A DNA stretch of 64,000 nucleotides from Paraktedonobacter carboxidivorans (GTDB lineage Bacteria; Chloroflexota; Ktedonobacteria; Ktedonobacterales; Ktedonobacteraceae), in assembly GCA_041156125.1 (NCBI GenBank), contig JBEVTI010000005.1, forward strand, positions 124,001 through 188,000, in the 5' to 3' direction. This document shows positions 26,148 through 34,980 of the stretch, piece by piece. The notes under the pieces were generated by a model. That model saw only the letters and a program-made list of their open reading frames with translations, had not been told where the DNA came from and searched no databases. Every line of letters starts with the position of its first letter. Positions within the stretch are counted from its first letter, which is position 1. The position numbers and the translations under genes are program-made.

Positions 26148-26632
26148 CGCAGCGTTCCCTCTAACTGGATATAGTTCAGAATGCCACCTGCCTGTACAAT
26201 GCGCGCCACAAAGGGATCAAGCGGCTCGGATTGAAAGGTCTGACCGCTGGTAAGATTGCGGATCTCGCCGCGCTCCAGGTCAACCTCGATCTCGTCCCCG
26301 TCGTTGCTCGCGAGTACGGCCTCTTCGCAGACCAGGACGGGCAGGCCGATGTTGACCGCGTTGCGGTAAAAGATGCGAGCGAAACTACGCGCGATCACCA
26401 CGCGCACCTGGCAGCCCAGAATAGATGATGGCGCGTGTTCACGAGAGGAGCCGCAGCCAAAGTTGTGGCCAGCCATCAGCACATCCCCTGACTGCACATT
26501 GGGCGCGAATTCAGGATATCCCTCGCACAGACAATGCTTCGCCAGTTGCGCGCGGTCAGTGGTCACATTGTAGCGACCAGGAATGATCACATCGGTATTA
26601 ATATTATCGCCAAGCTTCCAGATTCGGCTCAT
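26144..26632 (-). CDS. lysU: Homoaconitase small subunit
   Basis: This is the swivel-domain partner of the large subunit; the pair converts homocitrate to homoisocitrate through homoaconitate. The 162-residue product matches the LeuD/LysU type: GDNINTDVIIPGRY, GHNFGCGSSREHAP (about 56-69) and VVIARSFARIFYRNAVNIGLPVL. It lies in the lysine operon, 100 nt after the methyltransferase gene. LeuD of leucine synthesis is the main alternative, but no leucine gene is present here. Confidence 0.88.
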   Translation of the reverse strand: MSRIWKLGDNINTDVIIPGRYNVTTDRAQLAKHCLCEGYPEFAPNVQSGDVLMAGHNFGCGSSREHAPSSILGCQVRVVIARSFARIFYRNAVNIGLPVLVCEEAVLASNDGDEIEVDLERGEIRNLTSGQTFQSEPLDPFVARIVQAGGILNYIQLEGTLR

Positions 26633-26731
26633 GATAGTTCCTCTTTCTCCTGTTGATGATTATAGCTTTTTTTCGTCGTTTCTCGCGCGGACGATGCGCT
26701 GAGCAAGCAGATCGCCCTGGCCTGCTGAGAA

Positions 26732-27322
26732 TTATCTTTTGACCGCCACAAGCAAGCCTACTGACCAGTCCAGCTTTATGATAAACAGATCCTCTCTGCC
26801 TGCCAGAAAACTGATTAGCTGCCCCACTTTTGCCTGGTGATCCGCTGCCCAGCCGGGCTGAGGGTGCAGATCGTCAATCACATACAGCCCTCCCTTTTTC
26901 AGCAGTGCCAGGGTCTCAGCCAGGGCCTGGAATTTGCCCGGAAAGGTGTCAGCAAAGATCAGATCGAACACACGCTGCTCTTGCAAACAGGCTTGGATAA
27001 AGGCAACCCCATCCATGAGTTGAAAGGTGACACGCTCATCGGCAGCAAGAAGACGGCGAGCTATAGCCGTCGTCCCCTCGTTGCGATCAACGGTCGTGAG
27101 ATGAGCCGCTGTATCCATGCCCGCGAGCAACCAGGCTGTCCCCATGCCAACGCCCGTTCCCAGTTCCAGGATCTCGCCCGCTGGTTTAGAGGCCGCTAAT
27201 ACACGCAAGAGTGACCCGGTAAGTAGCTCAGAAGATAGAGTAAAGCCAAGGCTGGCGGCGGCCTGAGTGATATCGTCCACCACTGCAGGCGGATTGAGAT
27301 TAGTTATGTCGTGCATATACAT
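26732..27322 (-). CDS. SAM-dependent O-methyltransferase-like protein inside the lysine operon
   Basis: The 196-residue class I methyltransferase has motif I EILELGTGVGMGTAWLL (about 51-67), acidic end of strand 2 LTTVDRNEG, and FDLIFADTFPGKF, which holds the usual catalytic metal-site Asp region of the caffeoyl-CoA O-methyltransferase group. LLKKGGLYVIDDLHPQ follows. It lies between the two homoaconitase subunit genes, 22 nt after lysT and 100 nt before lysU, all on one strand. No step of the known pathway needs a methyltransferase. It may be a recent insertion or act on something unrelated. Confidence 0.75.
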   Translation of the reverse strand: MYMHDITNLNPPAVVDDITQAAASLGFTLSSELLTGSLLRVLAASKPAGEILELGTGVGMGTAWLLAGMDTAAHLTTVDRNEGTTAIARRLLAADERVTFQLMDGVAFIQACLQEQRVFDLIFADTFPGKFQALAETLALLKKGGLYVIDDLHPQPGWAADHQAKVGQLISFLAGREDLFIIKLDWSVGLLVAVKR

Positions 27323-27343
27323 TGCTCCCCGGCAAGCTTGTTG

Positions 27344-28594
27344 CTATAGAAAATTACGCGGATCAGTGATGCGCCCGGTAAGAGCGGAAGCGGCCACTGT
27401 GGCTGGACTGCCCAGGTAGATTTCAGCGGTGGGATCGCCCATACGCCCGGTGAAATTGCGGTTCATGGTGGTCAGGGCACGCTCTCCAGGCGCCAGGACA
27501 CCAAAGTGACGCCCAATACATGGGCCGCAGCCGGGAGTGCCAACGGAGGCCCCAGCCTCGATAAAGATTTCAATGTAACCCAGGCGCAATGCTTCCAGTT
27601 GAATCTCACGCGAGGCCGGAATAATCACCATACGCGTATCAGGATGAACCTTGCGCCCCTTGAGGATTTGCGCGGCGATGGCCAGGTCGTCAAGCCGTCC
27701 GTTGGTGCAGGTGCCCAGGAAAACCTGGTCAATCCCAATATCTTCAACCTCGCTCACGGGTACAACGTTATTCACATCAGGCGGGCAGGCAATCAAGGGC
27801 GTCAGGTTGCTGGCGTCAATGGCTACGATTTCGTCATACTGCGGATCGTGAGCTGTGAGCATGGGATACTCGACTGTGGTGCGACCCTTGAGCCACTCAA
27901 CCGTCTTCTCGTCTGCCGCGACCAGACCGGCCTTGCCGCCCATTTCGACGGCCATATTGCAGAAGGTGAAGCGTTCGCTAATGGAGAAACTTTCGACCAA
28001 TGCGCCGGTGAATTCGAGGGCGCGGTAGTTCGCGCCGTCCACACCAATGCGCCGTACCATCTCCATGGTCACGTCCTTGGCGTAGACGCCGGGCTGCAAT
28101 GAGCCGGTCAGATGAACATTAATCGTGGTAGGCACGCGGAACCAGGCCCGCCCGGTCGCGTAGGCAACGGCAATGTCTGTCGAACCCATGCCTGTGCCGA
28201 ACGCGCCAAATGCGCCGTAACTACAACTGTGACTGTCCGCGCCAACGATAATCGCGCCAGGCGTGATAAAGCCTTTCTCTGGCATGACCTGGTGGCAGAT
28301 GCCCTGCTGGAGGATCTCCAGGCCCTGCTCACGCGCGAAATTGCGCGTCTGACGATGCAGGGTTGCCGCCTGAATGGTTGACGCGGGAATGATATGATCG
28401 AAAATCAGGTGCGCCCGCGAGCGATCAAAGACCTTGCCACCTGTCTGAGCTGCCATTTTCTGAAACGCCTCAATGGCCAGTGGCGTCGTGGTATCATGAC
28501 TCATGACATGATCGACTTCCACTACTACTGTCTCTCCCTGGTGGACTTGACGACCTAACTTGTGGCTAAAAATCTCTTCAGTTAACGTTCCCAT
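27344..28594 (-). CDS. lysT: Homoaconitase large subunit
   Basis: This is the Fe-S dehydratase subunit acting on homocitrate. The 416-residue product has the [4Fe-4S] ligands in LGTCTNGR (about 292-299) and GCGPCIGRH (about 352-360). It also has the conserved HVMSHDTTT, HIIPAS, GADSHSCSYGAFGAFGTGMGSTD and the end motif NRNFTGRMGDPTAEIYL. The length and motifs fit the LeuC/LysT group. The pathway context favours homoaconitase over isopropylmalate isomerase. It is preceded by homocitrate synthase (60 nt gap). Confidence 0.9.
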   Translation of the reverse strand: MGTLTEEIFSHKLGRQVHQGETVVVEVDHVMSHDTTTPLAIEAFQKMAAQTGGKVFDRSRAHLIFDHIIPASTIQAATLHRQTRNFAREQGLEILQQGICHQVMPEKGFITPGAIIVGADSHSCSYGAFGAFGTGMGSTDIAVAYATGRAWFRVPTTINVHLTGSLQPGVYAKDVTMEMVRRIGVDGANYRALEFTGALVESFSISERFTFCNMAVEMGGKAGLVAADEKTVEWLKGRTTVEYPMLTAHDPQYDEIVAIDASNLTPLIACPPDVNNVVPVSEVEDIGIDQVFLGTCTNGRLDDLAIAAQILKGRKVHPDTRMVIIPASREIQLEALRLGYIEIFIEAGASVGTPGCGPCIGRHFGVLAPGERALTTMNRNFTGRMGDPTAEIYLGSPATVAASALTGRITDPRNFL

Positions 28595-28654
28595 GACTGT
28601 TCTCTCTTTCGTTACTTTATCTGCTTAAATCTTTGCTCAAATACTTCTTGCTTG

Positions 28655-29809
28655 CTATCCCCGCTCAGCCACAATACCCGTGCGCTGCTGTACATACCAG
28701 CTGCGCATAAAGGCATCGACCTCTTCCAGGCTGAGAGCGCCAGCTTCCGCCCTGGTTTTGAGCGCTATCGTCAACAGGCCAACCTCATTATCATGCAAAT
28801 GCATGCCCAGTTCCGCCGCGCGTTTGCCAACGGCATGCCGTCCGGTGTAACGTGAGCCAATGTCAAGGCGTCGGTCAAGGCCAAAATCGCTGGGATTAAG
28901 CGCTTCGTACGCGCGCGGATTGCGCAACACGGCCCTGGTGTGAACGCCAGCTCGATGAGTGAAGGCAGAGGGCGCGGTAATTGGCATGTTAAAAGGCACG
29001 GTGATTTGCAAGCAGTCGGCGACATAGTAGTCGAGCGCGGCCAGTTGCCCCAGATCATATCCCTCAAGTAGATCCGCATAGTGGATATATAATTGCGCGA
29101 TTACGCCGCTAAGTGAGGCAATGCCGTTACGCTCACCAATACCCAGCACAGTTACATCCAGGCAGTCCGCGCCGCCTTCCATGGCCGAGATAGTGTTGGC
29201 CAGGGCACAGCCAGTATCGTTATGGCCATGAAATTCGATGCCAACGTTGGGATAGCGCTCGTGGCAGAGACGCACCAGATGCTCAACTTGCCTCGGTCTG
29301 GCAATACCCACGGTATCCGGTAAGCCGATGCGCTCAACTCCGGCATCAACGACAGCATCGAAGACGGTTAGCAGATCGACAAGATCGCTGCGGAAGGCGT
29401 CCTCTGCCGAGAAACGGACATAGCGGCCTGCCTCGCGGATGCGCCGGATCAGAGGTAGCACGTCGGTCAGGATCTGCTTAATGCCGCGTCCATGGCTATG
29501 CTCACGCAGTTCCGCGGAGGTACCATAGAAGAGATTTAGCCCGGCTACCGGTGTAGCCAGTGCGGCCTGCACATCGGCCTCGACGCAGCGCACATGCGCC
29601 ACGATACGCGCCCGCAGATTGAGCGCGCAGATCTGCTCGATCGCCGCGCGTGTATCGGGCGAGGCAATCGGTGAAGGCACCTCAATCATCCCAACGCCGA
29701 TCGCGTCAAGCTGACGCGCGATAGCCAGGCGCTGTTCCGCGTGAAAATAAGAGCCGCTAAACTGCTCACCTTCACGCAAGGTTGTATCTAGAATGGTCAG
29801 TCTGTTCAT
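28655..29809 (-). CDS. lysS: Homocitrate synthase
   Basis: This condenses acetyl-CoA with 2-oxoglutarate, the first step of the alpha-aminoadipate pathway. The 384-residue product has the DRE-TIM signature LDTTLREGEQFSG at the start, GLPDTVGIARP, the metal-binding EFHGHNDTGCALAN (His-x-His, about 187-200), GIGERNGIASLSG and the C-terminal FTHRAGVHTRAVL. These match the Thermus-type homocitrate synthase and NifV branch more than isopropylmalate synthase, which is longer. Its start overlaps the lysJ/K stop by four bases. Lysine feedback on such enzymes is known in Thermus; this was not tested here. Confidence 0.9.
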   Translation of the reverse strand: MNRLTILDTTLREGEQFSGSYFHAEQRLAIARQLDAIGVGMIEVPSPIASPDTRAAIEQICALNLRARIVAHVRCVEADVQAALATPVAGLNLFYGTSAELREHSHGRGIKQILTDVLPLIRRIREAGRYVRFSAEDAFRSDLVDLLTVFDAVVDAGVERIGLPDTVGIARPRQVEHLVRLCHERYPNVGIEFHGHNDTGCALANTISAMEGGADCLDVTVLGIGERNGIASLSGVIAQLYIHYADLLEGYDLGQLAALDYYVADCLQITVPFNMPITAPSAFTHRAGVHTRAVLRNPRAYEALNPSDFGLDRRLDIGSRYTGRHAVGKRAAELGMHLHDNEVGLLTIALKTRAEAGALSLEEVDAFMRSWYVQQRTGIVAERG

Positions 29810-32115
29810 GCCGCCGTTTCTCCATTGCGCGCCAGTCCGCGCAGCACACTTTCCAACACGTCGATGGCGTGCAGGTATTCTTCAATTACAATATGTTCCT
29901 CCGGGGTATGATCCAACCGCGAGTCACCCGGACCATAGGCGACGATATTCTCACCCCAACTCGGTCCCACGACATTCATATCAGAAGTGCCGGTTTTGAG
30001 CTTAAACGAGGGCTGGACGCCGGTCGCGCGCAAGGATTTTACAAAGGCGCGGGCCAGAGGCGTCGCGCGTGTGCTCTGGAAGGCCTGTTCCGCGCCATGA
30101 AAGCTGAGCTGAATAGCCAGTTCACTGGCCCAGGTCGTCAACCGCTCACGCAGATCCGCGCTAGCGAAGTCAGGGGGCAGGCGATAACCAATTGTAAAGG
30201 TGGTTGATTCCTCCAAGCCGTCCTGCTGGCTGTTGATTGCGCGCAGTGAGGGCATCAGCGCGGCGAAAGTCGAGTTACCCGCGTGATCCTGATTCCATGC
30301 CTCGGCCCATACACGCGCCCGCTCCCAGAAAGCCGCGGCCAGTTCGCTGCTGGAGCGCTCCGGGCCAGCAGTATGACTGATCGAGCGGCTTATCATGCCC
30401 TCAACGAGCAAGCGTCCTTTATAACCCAGCGTGACTGCGCTGCTGCCGCTTGGCTCGCCAATGATACAGGCGCTTGGTTGGTAGCGGCCAAGCACCGCCC
30501 GTGCTCCTCGCGAAGTCGCGGCCTCTTCTTCTACCGCGCCAACGACCAGAATGGGTCGGTTCAGACCACCTGCCTGAGCGAGGCGAGCAGCGGCACAGAT
30601 AAAGGCTGTCAGTGGTCCCTTGGCATCAACCGCGCCTCGTCCATACAATCGGCCATCATCAATTCTGATAGGCACTACTCCGCGCACGGTGTCCATATGG
30701 CCGAGCAGAATGACTGGCTGCTGACTGCTCTCCAGGCCCGTTCCGGCGACGAAATTACCAGCTTCATCGAGATGCGCCTCCAGACCCAGACTACGTGCCT
30801 GCTCTACCAGGTAACGAGCCAGCGCGCCCTCCGCGCCAGAATAGCTGGGGACACGCAGCGCGCCCTCAAGCAACGCTACCTCTGGCCGTTGCGTTTCCAC
30901 TTGCTCGCGCACTGGCTCCCGCTCAGCAGGCAAACCACCCAGGATCTCCTCAATCACGTTCAGTACGTGTATCAGGTGCTCTCGAGTAATCACCAGGGGT
31001 GGCAAGAGGCGCAGGACACGCGGACCTGCTGGCAAGGCCAGGATGCCGCGCTCGCAGAGTTGCTCCAGATAGGGCTGGACCTTGACGCTCAATTCGATGC
31101 CCAGGAGCAGTCCTTGTCCGCGCACCTCGCGGATAAGCGGGGAACGGATCGCGCGCAGGCGTTGCAAGGCAAACTCGCCCAACTCAGCCGCCCGCCCTGC
31201 CAGATCCTCGCGCTCCAGAAGGTCAAGCGTAGCCAGGGCAGCCGCGCAGGCCACAGGATTGCCGCCAAAGGTCGTACCATGTACCCCTTTGCCAATGCGC
31301 CCGCTCTCCTGCACACGCCGTCCCAGCGCGATCGCGCCCATCGGAATACCACCACCAAGCGCCTTGGCCAGACAGAGGATATCCGGCTCAACCCTATAGA
31401 GTTGACTGGCGAAAAGCCGTCCAGTGCGCCCGAAACCTGTCTGAATCTCATCAATAATCAACAACGCGCCACGCTCGTGGCAGAGTTCCGCCAGTCCGCT
31501 AATATATTCCTGCGTGGCCGGATGGACGCCGCCTTCGCCCTGCACCAGTTCAACCAGCACTGCGGCAGTCTTCTCACCGATAGCCTGGCGGGCCGCGTCC
31601 AGATTGTTATAACGGATATGCGTAAAGTCAGGCACCAGCGGCGCGAACGGCTCGCGGTAGTGCGGCTCCCAGGTCGCGGAGAGCGCGCCCATGCTGCGAC
31701 CGTGAAAGCCGCGCAGAGTGGCAATGATGCCTGTGCGTCCCGTGGCCAGGCGAGCGAATTTAAGCGCGCCTTCCACGGCCTCGGTTCCGCTATTGCAGAG
31801 GAAAATACGCGGATTCTCCAATGGCAGTAGTTGCGCCAGGCGCTCCAGTAGACGCGCGCGCGTATCGTTGTAGACAATTTCCGGGCAGGTCACCAGGCGT
31901 AGCGCCTGCTCAGAGATAGCTGCGGCGATTTCAGTGCGGCCATGGCCAAGATTAGCCACGCCATGGCCAGCCGCGCAATCGATATATTCTCGCCCGGCCT
32001 CATCCCACAGCAGCGCTCCCTGGCCGCGTACAAGCGTAATCTGGCGTTTGCTGTAGACGCCGCTGGTGTAGAGATCTTCCGTCTCAATAGTCGTGCTATT
32101 TGCAATTGTCAACAT
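29806..32115 (-). CDS. lysJK: LysJ-LysK fusion: LysW-aminoadipate-semialdehyde transaminase plus LysW-lysine hydrolase
   Basis: One 769-residue chain carries two successive pathway enzymes. Residues about 1-400 are a class III PLP aminotransferase (ArgD/LysJ type): NSGTEAVEGALKFAR, RGFHGRSMGALSAT, LIIDEIQTGFGRTG and PLP Lys in CLAKALGGGIPMGA. Residues about 415-769 are an M20 metallopeptidase-like deacylase (LysK/ArgE type): LLGHMDTVRG, GRGAVDAKGPLTAF, GAVEEEAATSRGA and GTSDMNVVG. The join is a Glu-rich linker (ERE-PVREQVETQRPE). No stop or frame break lies between them. The start is ATG 32115 with GGGAGG upstream, 4 nt after lysZ; the longer frame to 32445 overlaps lysZ and is rejected. The fusion would hand [LysW]-lysine from the amination site to the release site. 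Confidence 0.9.
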   Translation of the reverse strand: MLTIANSTTIETEDLYTSGVYSKRQITLVRGQGALLWDEAGREYIDCAAGHGVANLGHGRTEIAAAISEQALRLVTCPEIVYNDTRARLLERLAQLLPLENPRIFLCNSGTEAVEGALKFARLATGRTGIIATLRGFHGRSMGALSATWEPHYREPFAPLVPDFTHIRYNNLDAARQAIGEKTAAVLVELVQGEGGVHPATQEYISGLAELCHERGALLIIDEIQTGFGRTGRLFASQLYRVEPDILCLAKALGGGIPMGAIALGRRVQESGRIGKGVHGTTFGGNPVACAAALATLDLLEREDLAGRAAELGEFALQRLRAIRSPLIREVRGQGLLLGIELSVKVQPYLEQLCERGILALPAGPRVLRLLPPLVITREHLIHVLNVIEEILGGLPAEREPVREQVETQRPEVALLEGALRVPSYSGAEGALARYLVEQARSLGLEAHLDEAGNFVAGTGLESSQQPVILLGHMDTVRGVVPIRIDDGRLYGRGAVDAKGPLTAFICAAARLAQAGGLNRPILVVGAVEEEAATSRGARAVLGRYQPSACIIGEPSGSSAVTLGYKGRLLVEGMISRSISHTAGPERSSSELAAAFWERARVWAEAWNQDHAGNSTFAALMPSLRAINSQQDGLEESTTFTIGYRLPPDFASADLRERLTTWASELAIQLSFHGAEQAFQSTRATPLARAFVKSLRATGVQPSFKLKTGTSDMNVVGPSWGENIVAYGPGDSRLDHTPEEHIVIEEYLHAIDVLESVLRGLARNGETAA

Positions 32116-32119
32116 TGCT

Positions 32120-32962
32120 TTACTCCCTCCCACCGACCCCGACAAGCGCGGGGGCTGCTTCGATGGTTGTACCAGAGCCCGCCAGCAGTTCCGGCAATGG
32201 GGCATTGCCAATATGCACGCGCGCGACTCCCCCTGTGATAGCCTCCTGCGCGCCCAGCATCTTCTTGCGCATACGCCCCTGCGCGCAGCTTGAATATTCA
32301 TCCAGGCGCCCAGCCTCGATATAGCGAATGAGCGAACCATGATCCTGTGGATCGCGCAACAGACCGGGCACATTCGTCGCGATGACAAGGTCGCGCGCTC
32401 CCAGCGCTCCCGCCAGGGCAGCCGCGGCGCGGTCGCCATCAACATTCAGTCGCTCGCCCTCATAGCTCAGAGCCAGAGGAGCGATCACTGGCAGATAGCC
32501 CGCGTCAAGCAGCGTCTCCAACAGGGGCGTATTGACCTGCTCAATCTGTCCGGTATAGTCGTCGCGCACAATCTGCACACGCCCATCTGAGGTCAGCGAG
32601 CGCGTGGCAGCCTTGCGCCGCGCGACAAGCAGGCGACCATCGACGCCGGCCAGACCAAGCGCGTTGATGCCACGTGCCTGCAATTGCGCGACAAGTTCGG
32701 TATTGATCTGTCCCGCCACAGCCATGGCATAGATACGCAGGGTCTCGCGATCGGTGTAGCGGCTGGTCATGCCGCCTGGCGAGGTAAGCGTGCGAACTTC
32801 ATGCCCCAGATCTCGCGCCAGTTCATTAGTCAGATCGGACCCTCCATGCACCAGCACGAGGCGTCGATCAGTGCCTGGCGTAACCAGGTAGTGGGCAATT
32901 TCAGCCAGAATACTCTCGGTAGCGACGCCCGCGGCACCGCCAATCTTGATTACTAGCGTCAT
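32120..32962 (-). CDS. lysZ: [LysW]-aminoadipate kinase
   Basis: This phosphorylates the side-chain carboxylate of aminoadipate held on LysW. The 280-residue amino acid kinase (ArgB/LysZ fold) shows KIGGAAG at the N-terminus, VLVHGGSDLTNELARDLG, TLTSPGGMTSRYTDRETLRI (about 59-78), NVDGDRAAAALAGALGARDLVIATNVPGLL and KMLGAQEAITGGVARVHIGN. It starts after GAGGAGC. ArgB of arginine synthesis is the close relative, but LysW and homocitrate genes in the same operon point to LysZ. It could act for arginine as well, as in some archaea. Confidence 0.9.
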   Translation of the reverse strand: MTLVIKIGGAAGVATESILAEIAHYLVTPGTDRRLVLVHGGSDLTNELARDLGHEVRTLTSPGGMTSRYTDRETLRIYAMAVAGQINTELVAQLQARGINALGLAGVDGRLLVARRKAATRSLTSDGRVQIVRDDYTGQIEQVNTPLLETLLDAGYLPVIAPLALSYEGERLNVDGDRAAAALAGALGARDLVIATNVPGLLRDPQDHGSLIRYIEAGRLDEYSSCAQGRMRKKMLGAQEAITGGVARVHIGNAPLPELLAGSGTTIEAAPALVGVGGRE

Positions 32963-33051
32963 CTTTGTATGCTCCTCTTCGCCTGTGCGACTTGCGCGTC
33001 TTCTTCAGCACAAGCAGCAGATTAACTACGTCGTTTCTTTGCTTTGCTCTA

Positions 33052-34110
33052 TCAGGGATGCAAGCCAGGAAAACTCAGCCCCAGCGTCTCATCCCAGCCA
33101 TACATACAGTTCATAGCCTGAACACCATTGCCAGCTGCGCCCTTCACCAGATTATCCAGCGCCGCCATAACCACCAGGCGACCCTGCTCGGCATCCAGTT
33201 CAAAGCCAATATCGCAATAGTTGCTGCCCGCCAGAATCTTCGGCTCAGGATAGCGATAAATCCCCTGGCGCTCTTTGACCAGCCGCACAAATGGTTCCGC
33301 CTGGTATGCCTCGCGATAGATGCGCCAGATACGCTTCTCATCGACCTGCTCGTTCAGAAACACATGGGCTGTAATCAGGATGCCACGCACCAGTTCTATC
33401 GCCGTCGCCGAGAATGCCACCTGCTGCCCTAGCTCACTACCGCTAACGCGCCCAAGCTCCTGGATAAGTTCGGCGCTGTGACGATGCCCGGTTGGCTGGA
33501 AAGAACGTACGGCTCCACTGCGATCGGGATGATGACTGCCCGCGCCCGGAGTCGCTCCAGCAGCGGAGGAACCAATCTTGCCCTCCAGCACCAGCGGAAT
33601 CTCGCGTCTGACCAGGCCCGCGCGGTAGAGCGGAGCAAGGCCCAGGATAGCCGTGGTGGCCATACAACCGGTGCCGCTGACCAGGGTGGCATCGCGCAGT
33701 TCCGCGCGATGCAATTCAGGCAGGCCGTAGACCGCCTCACGCAAGACCTCTGGCGCGGGATGCTCCGCGCCGTACCAGCGCTGGTACAGTTCAGGCGAGC
33801 GCAGACGGAAATCCGCCGACAGATCAATCACCCGGCCCGCCAGCTCACGATAGCGCGCGATCTGTCGCGCCGAATGACCATGTGGCAGACAGAGAAAGAG
33901 CAGATCACAGGGTACCATGTCCTCCGGGCGACAGTAGCGCAGAGCAGTCACGCCGCGCAAATTAGGATGTGTGCTATGGACAAACTGGCCCGCGTGACTG
34001 CTCGAAGCTACCTGCACGATCTCCACCTGCGGATGAAACAGCAAGATGCGTAACAACTCGCCCGCTGTATAGCCAGCACCACCAACAAGCGCGACACGTA
34101 GTCCACTCAT
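33052..34110 (-). CDS. lysY: [LysW]-aminoadipyl phosphate reductase
   Basis: This NADPH-dependent reductase makes the semialdehyde on LysW. The 352-residue product has a nucleotide-binding start VALVGGAGYTAGELLRIL. The active-site Cys lies in VSGTGCMATTAILGLAPLYRAG (about 141-162), and GSHHPDRSGAVRSFQPTGHRHSAELIQEL gives the conserved His region. The C-terminal GSNYCDIGFELD and LDNLVKGAAGNGVQAMN are typical of ArgC/LysY. ATG overlaps the lysX stop by four bases. Assignment to LysY over ArgC rests on the operon. Confidence 0.9.
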   Translation of the reverse strand: MSGLRVALVGGAGYTAGELLRILLFHPQVEIVQVASSSHAGQFVHSTHPNLRGVTALRYCRPEDMVPCDLLFLCLPHGHSARQIARYRELAGRVIDLSADFRLRSPELYQRWYGAEHPAPEVLREAVYGLPELHRAELRDATLVSGTGCMATTAILGLAPLYRAGLVRREIPLVLEGKIGSSAAGATPGAGSHHPDRSGAVRSFQPTGHRHSAELIQELGRVSGSELGQQVAFSATAIELVRGILITAHVFLNEQVDEKRIWRIYREAYQAEPFVRLVKERQGIYRYPEPKILAGSNYCDIGFELDAEQGRLVVMAALDNLVKGAAGNGVQAMNCMYGWDETLGLSFPGLHP

Positions 34111-34976
34111 CTTGTCACCTCCGTCGCCACACGAGCACGCGAGCAGACATACTCTAAGATCTCCTGAGGAATATCCACGCCTGTGGGAGCAATGCTATTG
34201 CGAAACTCCATTGTCGCGTTGATCTCGTTTACCAGGTAGCCGCGCTGCTCATCTTCAAAGAGGTCGATGGCCAGGATACCGCCGCCCACAGCCTGAGCCG
34301 CGCGCACACACAGCTCGTTCAACTCTGGCGTCACAGGGCAATTGCTTGTCACCGCGCCACGCGCTGTATTTGTCACCCAATGCGCGCTGCTGCGATAGAT
34401 CGCGCAGATTGTGCGGTCGCCAACCACAAAAGCGCGGATGTCGCGCTGCGGCTTCGCGATGTATTCCTGGATATAGTGAATATGGTGCTGGTAGCCACCC
34501 AGTGTCTCCTGGTGCTCCAGAAGCGCTTCGGCGGCATCGCGATCGTTGACCCGCGCCAGCAGCCGACCCCAGGAGCCAGTTACCGGCTTGAGCACGGCTG
34601 GATAACCCAGTTCTTCAATACCCTCCAGCGCTGTCTGCTGCTCAAAAGCCAGGAGCGTGGCTGGCGTTGGTACTTCCGCGCGCAAGAGAGCCAGGGTAGT
34701 CAGCAGCTTATCGTTGCAGGTTGCTGTCACTTGCGCGGAGTTGCAAACAGGGATACCCCAGTGCTCCAGTACATAAGAAACCGCCAATCCCCGCGACTGG
34801 CTGACGCTGCGGCTGAGTACCGCGTCGTAGCTGCGCCAGCGCTCAGCGGGCTGCGCCAGGTTAAAGAGCAATTGACCATCGTCAATCATCTCAAACTCCA
34901 CAGCGCGCCGCTGCAACGCCTCGACCAGCAGCTTCTCTTCGACTCGCACACGCGAGGCCAGGATCGCTATACGCAT
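34107..34976 (-). CDS. lysX: LysW-aminoadipate ligase (ATP-grasp)
   Basis: This joins the alpha-amino group of 2-aminoadipate to the C-terminal Glu of LysW with ATP. The 289-residue RimK-type ATP-grasp protein shows RIAILASRVRVEEKLLVEAL, YDAVLSRSVSQSRGLAVSYVLEHWGIPVCNS, KPVTGSWGRLLARVNDR (about 119-135), YIAKPQRDIRAFVVGD and the metal-binding end AIDLFEDEQRGYLVNEINATMEFRN. The ATG at 34976 is chosen because it follows the lysW stop by four bases and gives the standard N-terminus; an extended frame to 35021 overlaps lysW. Whether it also accepts glutamate (ArgX activity) cannot be decided here. Confidence 0.92.
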   Translation of the reverse strand: MRIAILASRVRVEEKLLVEALQRRAVEFEMIDDGQLLFNLAQPAERWRSYDAVLSRSVSQSRGLAVSYVLEHWGIPVCNSAQVTATCNDKLLTTLALLRAEVPTPATLLAFEQQTALEGIEELGYPAVLKPVTGSWGRLLARVNDRDAAEALLEHQETLGGYQHHIHYIQEYIAKPQRDIRAFVVGDRTICAIYRSSAHWVTNTARGAVTSNCPVTPELNELCVRAAQAVGGGILAIDLFEDEQRGYLVNEINATMEFRNSIAPTGVDIPQEILEYVCSRARVATEVTR

Positions 34977-34980
34977 AAGC

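Noticed and set aside
30283..31830. 515-codon open frame on the plus strand opposite the lysJ/K gene
   Set aside because: It is exactly antisense to a recognised gene, has no family motif and no ribosome site, and its composition fits a shadow frame of a GC-rich gene.
32116..32445. N-terminal extension of the LysJ-LysK frame
   Set aside because: It overlaps lysZ, has no family match, and ATG 32115 has a strong GGGAGG site.
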